Source of the DNA: Pseudoalteromonas sp. FUC4
Lineage (GTDB): Bacteria > Pseudomonadota > Gammaproteobacteria > Enterobacterales > Alteromonadaceae
Direction: 5' to 3'
Assembly: GCF_008370255.1 (NCBI RefSeq)
Contig: NZ_SEUI01000005.1
Coordinates: 180,006-244,005 of the forward strand
DNA: 64,000 nucleotides
Position numbers and translations under genes: made by a program. This document shows, in pieces, positions 62,883-64,000 of the stretch. Positions within the stretch are counted from its first letter, which is position 1. Each line of letters begins with the position of its first letter. The notes under the pieces were generated by a model. The model had not been told where the DNA came from, ran no database searches, and saw only the letters and a list, made by a program, of their open reading frames with translations.

Positions 62883-64000
62883 TTATTCTAAATAACGTTT
62901 AGCTTTGTTTTCTTTCACACTTCTAAGATCGACTAATACCAATCCATCAATACAATTATTAAAATCGGGATCAATGCTAAAGCTTAAAAATTGTGCCCCA
63001 CCAGGATTGCAAAGCTCAGTGTATTGTTTAAATAAAGTAGGGACTTGAGCGCCCATATTAGCTAACACATGTTTTAACTCTACAAAATCTTCTTTAACAT
63101 CGCTTCCATTAAAAAGAATATTGCATTGAGTTAGCTGTTGCTCAGTTAATTTAAGCTCATTATTAGGCGTAGCTAGTTCTATACTGCTTTTATAATAATG
63201 TTGATAGAAATAAACGAGCATGGCTTTGGCTTGCTCAGGTAGAGCGTTGGACACACTTACAGCCCCAAATAAATATCTATACTGTGGGTAGTTTTTTATA
63301 AAAGCACCAATACCGTACCATAAATAGTCGAGACTCTTACGTCCCCAATACTTAGGTTGTACAAAACTTCGACCAAGCTCAATTCCTTGTTGCAGATAAG
63401 GCGTCATAGCGTCGGTGTAAGAAAATAAACTATCGGTATATAAACCTTCACGTCCATGTTTTTGTATTATATGTTGTGCGCAGGCTAATCGATAAGCACC
63501 TACTAGCTCTAGTTGCATAGGGTCCCACAGTACAAGGTGTTGGTAATCCATATCGTATTTATCTATATCACGACGCTTACCGCTTCCTTCACCTACTGCT
63601 CTAAATGCGATTTCTCTGAGGCGTCCCAGCTCTCTAAAAATAGGTGAACTACCTACATATTGATATAAATGAATGTGCATACCGTCTTGCGTTTTACCAA
63701 GTAGTTGGCATTGCTCAATTGCTTTTTTTAGCTCTTTTCTGCACTCGGGAACAGCGATAGGTGTTTGTGTTTTTAGCGGCAGTGCTTTTTTTGTTGTAAG
63801 CCTATAAAGCTGTTTACGGATGAGGTTTACAACTTCTTTATCTTTAAGATTTTCTATTAAGTAAGATTCAGGAGGGATAGAGGCGCCAATCTCAAACTCT
63901 AAAGATTTTTGGCGCTGCTTAAACATTTCGGCCACTAATAGTAAACTTGCCAAAGGTTTATAAATCATTGATGTGCCATAAAAAAGTGGACTGTTTTTGG
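62883..64000 (-). CDS. PlsC/GNAT acyltransferase, C-terminal part
   Basis: The frame is open to the right edge, so the N-terminal part is outside the window; the ATG at 63968 is internal (codons before it continue ...FYGTS). The first visible 60 residues look like the end of a PlsC-type lysophospholipid acyltransferase. From about residue 100 of the visible part follows a GNAT-like domain resembling OlsB/hemolysin-type acyl-ACP N-acyltransferases, with LGRLREIAFRAVGEGSGKRRDIDKYD, HLVLWDPMQLELVGAYRLA and ELGRSFVQPKYWGRKSLDYLWYG (split here). This suits ornithine- or other aminolipid synthesis (OlsF-like fusion). Substrate is inferred from the family only. Confidence 0.8.
   Translation of the reverse strand, partial: KNSPLFYGTSMIYKPLASLLLVAEMFKQRQKSLEFEIGASIPPESYLIENLKDKEVVNLIRKQLYRLTTKKALPLKTQTPIAVPECRKELKKAIEQCQLLGKTQDGMHIHLYQYVGSSPIFRELGRLREIAFRAVGEGSGKRRDIDKYDMDYQHLVLWDPMQLELVGAYRLACAQHIIQKHGREGLYTDSLFSYTDAMTPYLQQGIELGRSFVQPKYWGRKSLDYLWYGIGAFIKNYPQYRYLFGAVSVSNALPEQAKAMLVYFYQHYYKSSIELATPNNELKLTEQQLTQCNILFNGSDVKEDFVELKHVLANMGAQVPTLFKQYTELCNPGGAQFLSFSIDPDFNNCIDGLVLVDLRSVKENKAKRYLE

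Noticed and set aside
1-64000. CRISPR arrays, tRNA or rRNA genes, prophage
   Set aside because: No regularly spaced direct repeats, no clover-leaf or rRNA-like segments and no phage genes were noticed in any gap; all gaps are under about 430 bp.

Overview
The window looks like chromosome from a marine gammaproteobacterium of the Alteromonadales, most like Pseudoalteromonas. This is inferred from low GC, short intergenic gaps, and gene content: a YghU-type glutathione transferase, OmpW, a TonB receptor, an E. coli-type bcs cellulose locus, a secreted Lig E ligase and many lipoproteins. No rRNA, tRNA, CRISPR array, prophage or intact transposase gene was seen.

Layout. 1-5.6 kb: 3' end of an M20 dipeptidase, an EAL phosphodiesterase, a small 2TM-domain gene split by a 264-bp MITE, OsmC, a photolyase followed by a DUF2256 gene too short for routine ORF calling, and a flavin reductase whose stop codon was the target of a second MITE. 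5.6-13.4 kb: a YHYH-domain lipoprotein, a His/Met-rich periplasmic protein and a BaeS/BaeR-like two-component system in one operon; then a RIO kinase, an EF-hand gene pair and an FG-GAP repeat protein. 13.4-26 kb: a MITE remnant, a GGDEF/EAL protein, a GST, a rhomboid protease, a PfpI-LysR divergent pair, a dienelactone hydrolase, a GDPD lipoprotein, an EamA transporter, an M3 peptidase and an MscS channel. 26-37 kb: a TonB receptor with a structured leader, a small conserved protein, a HAD phosphatase, Lig E, a YegD-type Hsp70, MgsA, LysE and MFS transporters, a DUF4442 protein and a bactofilin/M23 pair. 37-44 kb: FahA, HPPD, a metallophosphatase lipoprotein and a POT peptide transporter. 44.5-58.8 kb: the bcs locus, with bcsR-Q-A-B-Z-C on the minus strand and bcsE-F-G divergent on the plus strand. 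58.9-64 kb: a TyrR-family regulator, a periplasmic hypothetical, a thioesterase, OmpW and the GNAT end of a PlsC/GNAT acyltransferase.

How the genes work together. The clearest system is cellulose synthesis: BcsA/B polymerise and translocate, BcsZ trims, BcsC exports, BcsQ/R/E/F assemble and sense c-di-GMP, and BcsG adds phosphoethanolamine. Two c-di-GMP turnover proteins elsewhere in the window could feed it. HPPD and FahA belong to tyrosine/homogentisate breakdown, and a TyrR-family regulator lies 20 kb away.

The most novel observation is a shared promoter module. A 27-bp block (23/27 identical) with a -10-like hexamer 22 bp downstream precedes both the YHYH/two-component operon and the EF-hand pair, at nearly the same distance from each start. 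This suggests one regulon, probably under the linked response regulator and possibly responding to calcium or another metal. The second notable observation is the MITE family: removing copy 1 restores a 60-codon frame exactly, and removing copy 2 restores a TAA stop, which fixes the element ends and the TA target duplication without any database.
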